A stretch of 40,000 nucleotides of DNA, taken from Strigamia acuminata (lineage: Eukaryota; Arthropoda; Chilopoda; Geophilomorpha; Linotaeniidae). This document shows, piece after piece, positions 38,617 through 40,000 of this stretch (within the stretch, counting starts at the first letter, position 1; each line of letters opens with the position of its first letter). The notes below the pieces were generated by a model. That model saw only the letters and a list, made by a program, of their open reading frames with translations, did not search any database and had not been told where the DNA came from. The position numbers were made by a program, and so were the translations under genes. The stretch lies in contig CASHSZ010000093.1 of assembly GCA_949358305.1 (NCBI GenBank), positions 1-40,000 of the forward strand, written 5' to 3'.

Positions 38617-38688
38617 CTGAAAATGGCGTCGAGAGAAAAAATCTGCCGCGTGGCCGGAAAAAGTGTACCCTCTCTCGCGGATGCGACT

Positions 38689-38734
38689 GTCTGTCTGTCT
38701 GTCAGTCAGTCAGTCAGTCAGTCAGTCAGTCAGT
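38689..38734. repeat. GTCT/GTCA tetranucleotide microsatellite
   Basis: GTCT repeats change into GTCA repeats about 70-120 bp upstream of the proposed start of the minus-strand gene. It would lie in its 5' untranslated region, an upstream intron or its promoter. Confidence 0.88.
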
Positions 38735-38792
38735 CCGTCAGCTGACGACACGAAAAATAAAAAACAAACGAGCAAACGAACGAACAAATAAA

Positions 38793-38822
38793 TAATAGTA
38801 ATAATAATAATAATAATAATAA
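38793..38822. repeat. AAT trinucleotide microsatellite
   Basis: A run of about ten AAT triplets with one AGT interruption lies in an A-rich interval between the gene and the first SINE. Confidence 0.85.
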
Positions 38823-38928
38823 TTATTAAACAAAAAATAATTAATAACCGGTAACTAATTAACGACGATTAACAACGGCGAGAATGAATGGTAACGACGG
38901 CGAACGTTGTCGTTGAAATTGGCGGCGC

Positions 38929-39285
38929 TTTATCATCGGCCCCGAGTGGCCGAGCGGGCAGGGTGACCTGCCGCACGGAGCTGGTGACCGAGGGTTCGAG
39001 TCCCGCTTCCCGCCGATTTTTCATTTCTGGCAAAAACTGTATCACAGAAACACTCATATCTATCTTAACATTGTCGAGTCTATTGCACGGTTGTGCGCCA
39101 TTCTTTCTCTTCAGATAGTGAGGCACACTCTCTCGCGAGGTTGCGAGAGGGTGGGGGGAAGTCGGAAGATTCGGCTCTCCTTTTGTTTTTATTTTTTTCG
39201 TTCATATTTTTGTTTTTATTTCTATTCTTTTTCTCTTCTCTTCTCTTCTTTTCTTTTTTTCTCTTTTCTTTTTTTTTTTTGTTTT
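38929..39285 (+). mobile_element. tRNA-derived SINE, copy 1
   Basis: The head has an RNA polymerase III A box TGGCCGAGCGG (38947-38957) and a B box GGTTCGAGTCC (38993-39003), spaced as in a tRNA, with TGGCCGAG as in Leu/Ser tRNAs. The acceptor stem does not pair, so this is not a working tRNA. The body ends with GGTTGCGAGAGGGTGGGGG, AGATTCGGCTCTCC and a T-rich tail, all shared with copy 2. No protein is encoded. Confidence 0.82.
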
Positions 39286-39385
39286 TTCCTCCCCGAGATT
39301 CGAACGGGGCTGCCGAGTCGAGTTGGGTTAAAACAGAAAAGGAAGAAATTCGAAGCGACGAAATTCTAGACGGCCACGAGGACGG

Positions 39386-39720
39386 TTTATCTTCGGGCCC
39401 GGGTGGCCGAGCAGGCAGGGTGACCTGCCGCACGGAGTTGGTGACCGAGAGTTCGAGTCCCGCTCCCGCCGACTTTTCATTTCCGACAAAGCTGTATTGT
39501 CAAACACGCATTCCACAGCATTTCAGTTGATATTGCCAAATATTGTGCCGTTCCAGTTTGGTCCCTTATTATTTCGAGATGGTGATGATGAACACTCTCC
39601 CGCGGGGTTGCGAGGGGGTGGGGGAGAGTCGAAAGATTCGGTTCTCCTTTTGTTTTTATTTTTATTTTTATTTTTATTTATTTTGTTTTATTTTGTTTTA
39701 TTTTTTATTTTTTAATTTTC
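39386..39720 (+). mobile_element. tRNA-derived SINE, copy 2
   Basis: The same order is seen: TTTATC start, A box TGGCCGAGCAG (39404-39414), B box AGTTCGAGTCC (39450-39460), then TTTTCATTTCC, GGTTGCGAGGGGGTGGGGG, AGATTCGGTTCTCC and a TTTTTA-repeat tail. Head and tail agree closely with copy 1 while the middle (about 39490-39580) has diverged, so the two are separate, older insertions of one family. Confidence 0.82.
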
Positions 39721-39739
39721 AATTTTATTCAATTTTTCT

Positions 39740-39833
39740 CCCCCCCCCCCCCGTCGATCATCGTCGCCACCGTCTCGTGTGGCGGTCGGGTGAAAGGAAA
39801 AAAAAAAGAAAAAAAAAAAAAAAAAAAAAAAAG
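39740..39833. repeat. Poly-C run (39740-39752) and A-rich run (39798-39833)
   Basis: Thirteen C residues are followed 45 bp later by an A-rich tract interrupted by single G residues. These are simple-sequence runs prone to length errors. Confidence 0.85.
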
Positions 39834-39854
39834 AAAGAAAACCCTTCGCATCAC

Positions 39855-40000
39855 CTTATCCGCGATGTGTCGGGAGGGCGTCTGAGAACCCACTCGCCCA
39901 TTCTCAGCGGCCGCATTTTCCAATTTTCGCCACCGGATGTCGCGCTCGCGTCACGCTCGTCCGTATCCCTCTCATCCCCACTCGTTGATCGACCTACTGG
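39855..40000 (-). CDS. Possible partial exon at window edge
   Basis: On the minus strand a frame open from the window edge meets a donor-like AAG/GTGATG at 39855, followed by a pyrimidine- and T-rich stretch as in an intron. The frame reads PVGRSTSGDERDTDERDASA at its start. A second frame is also open over the last ~80 nt, so the choice of frame is unsure and no domain is recognised. It could equally be non-coding. Confidence 0.22.

Noticed and set aside
38940-39010. Functional tRNA gene (Leu/Ser type)
   Set aside because: A and B boxes are present but the acceptor stem does not pair, and the same head and tail recur at 39386-39720, which is a SINE pattern.
39288-39312. Reverse-strand B-box-like sequence (GTTCGAATC)
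   Set aside because: A T-arm-like motif exists on the minus strand, but there is no A box at the right distance, so I do not call a tRNA or a third SINE.

Overview
The window reads as nuclear DNA of a eukaryote, most likely an invertebrate animal; I cannot name the species. Reasons: no bacterial-type gene clusters, one gene with four GT-AG-spliced exons and short introns (62, 78 and 82 nt), two copies of a tRNA-derived SINE, a non-autonomous hAT-type element with 8-bp target duplications, and very long nested palindromic satellites.

About 92% of the window (1-36856) is one complex repeat array. An ~8.8 kb 'body' with no convincing gene occurs three times in the same orientation (B1 2362-11161; B2 13204-23690, carrying an extra internal 1.68 kb tandem duplication; B3 28054-36856). 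Each body is preceded by a palindromic satellite block (S1 1-2361, cut by the window edge; S2 11158-13203; S3 24102-28053). S2 is a complete ~2.05 kb inverted repeat with 56-bp hairpin monomers on both arms and foldback segments around a 79-bp core in the middle. S1 and S3 share long stretches but differ in the number of a 551-bp unit. Positions in B1 map to B2 (after its duplication) by adding about 12,529 and to B3 by adding about 25,692-25,695. B1 and B3 resemble each other more than either resembles B2.

Each body is a mosaic of non-coding repeats: an AT-rich foldback, a 392-bp hAT-type MITE, a family of 10-bp palindromes containing AATAAACGCC, four paired foldbacks rich in GGCGTTTT, and runs of ATGGCC-containing short repeats. 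Many open frames exist here, some over 200 codons, but the satellite is open in several frames on both strands and the frames follow repeat units, so I do not call them genes. Between B2 and S3 lies a ~410-bp segment found nowhere else in the window.

The array stops at 36856, about 25-35 bp beyond the AATAAA signals of a minus-strand gene (37042-38616). That gene encodes a predicted 450-residue protein with a 12-Asp run, a long Arg/Glu/Gln-rich helical segment, a Glu-Pro dipeptide tract and a second coiled coil. Upstream of it are microsatellites, two tRNA-headed SINEs (about 38929-39285 and 39386-39720), homopolymer runs and a doubtful partial exon at the right edge. No metabolic pathway, operon or defence system is visible. 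The notable biology is structural: a multi-level palindromic satellite/foldback array with copy-number change and inversion of a core segment.
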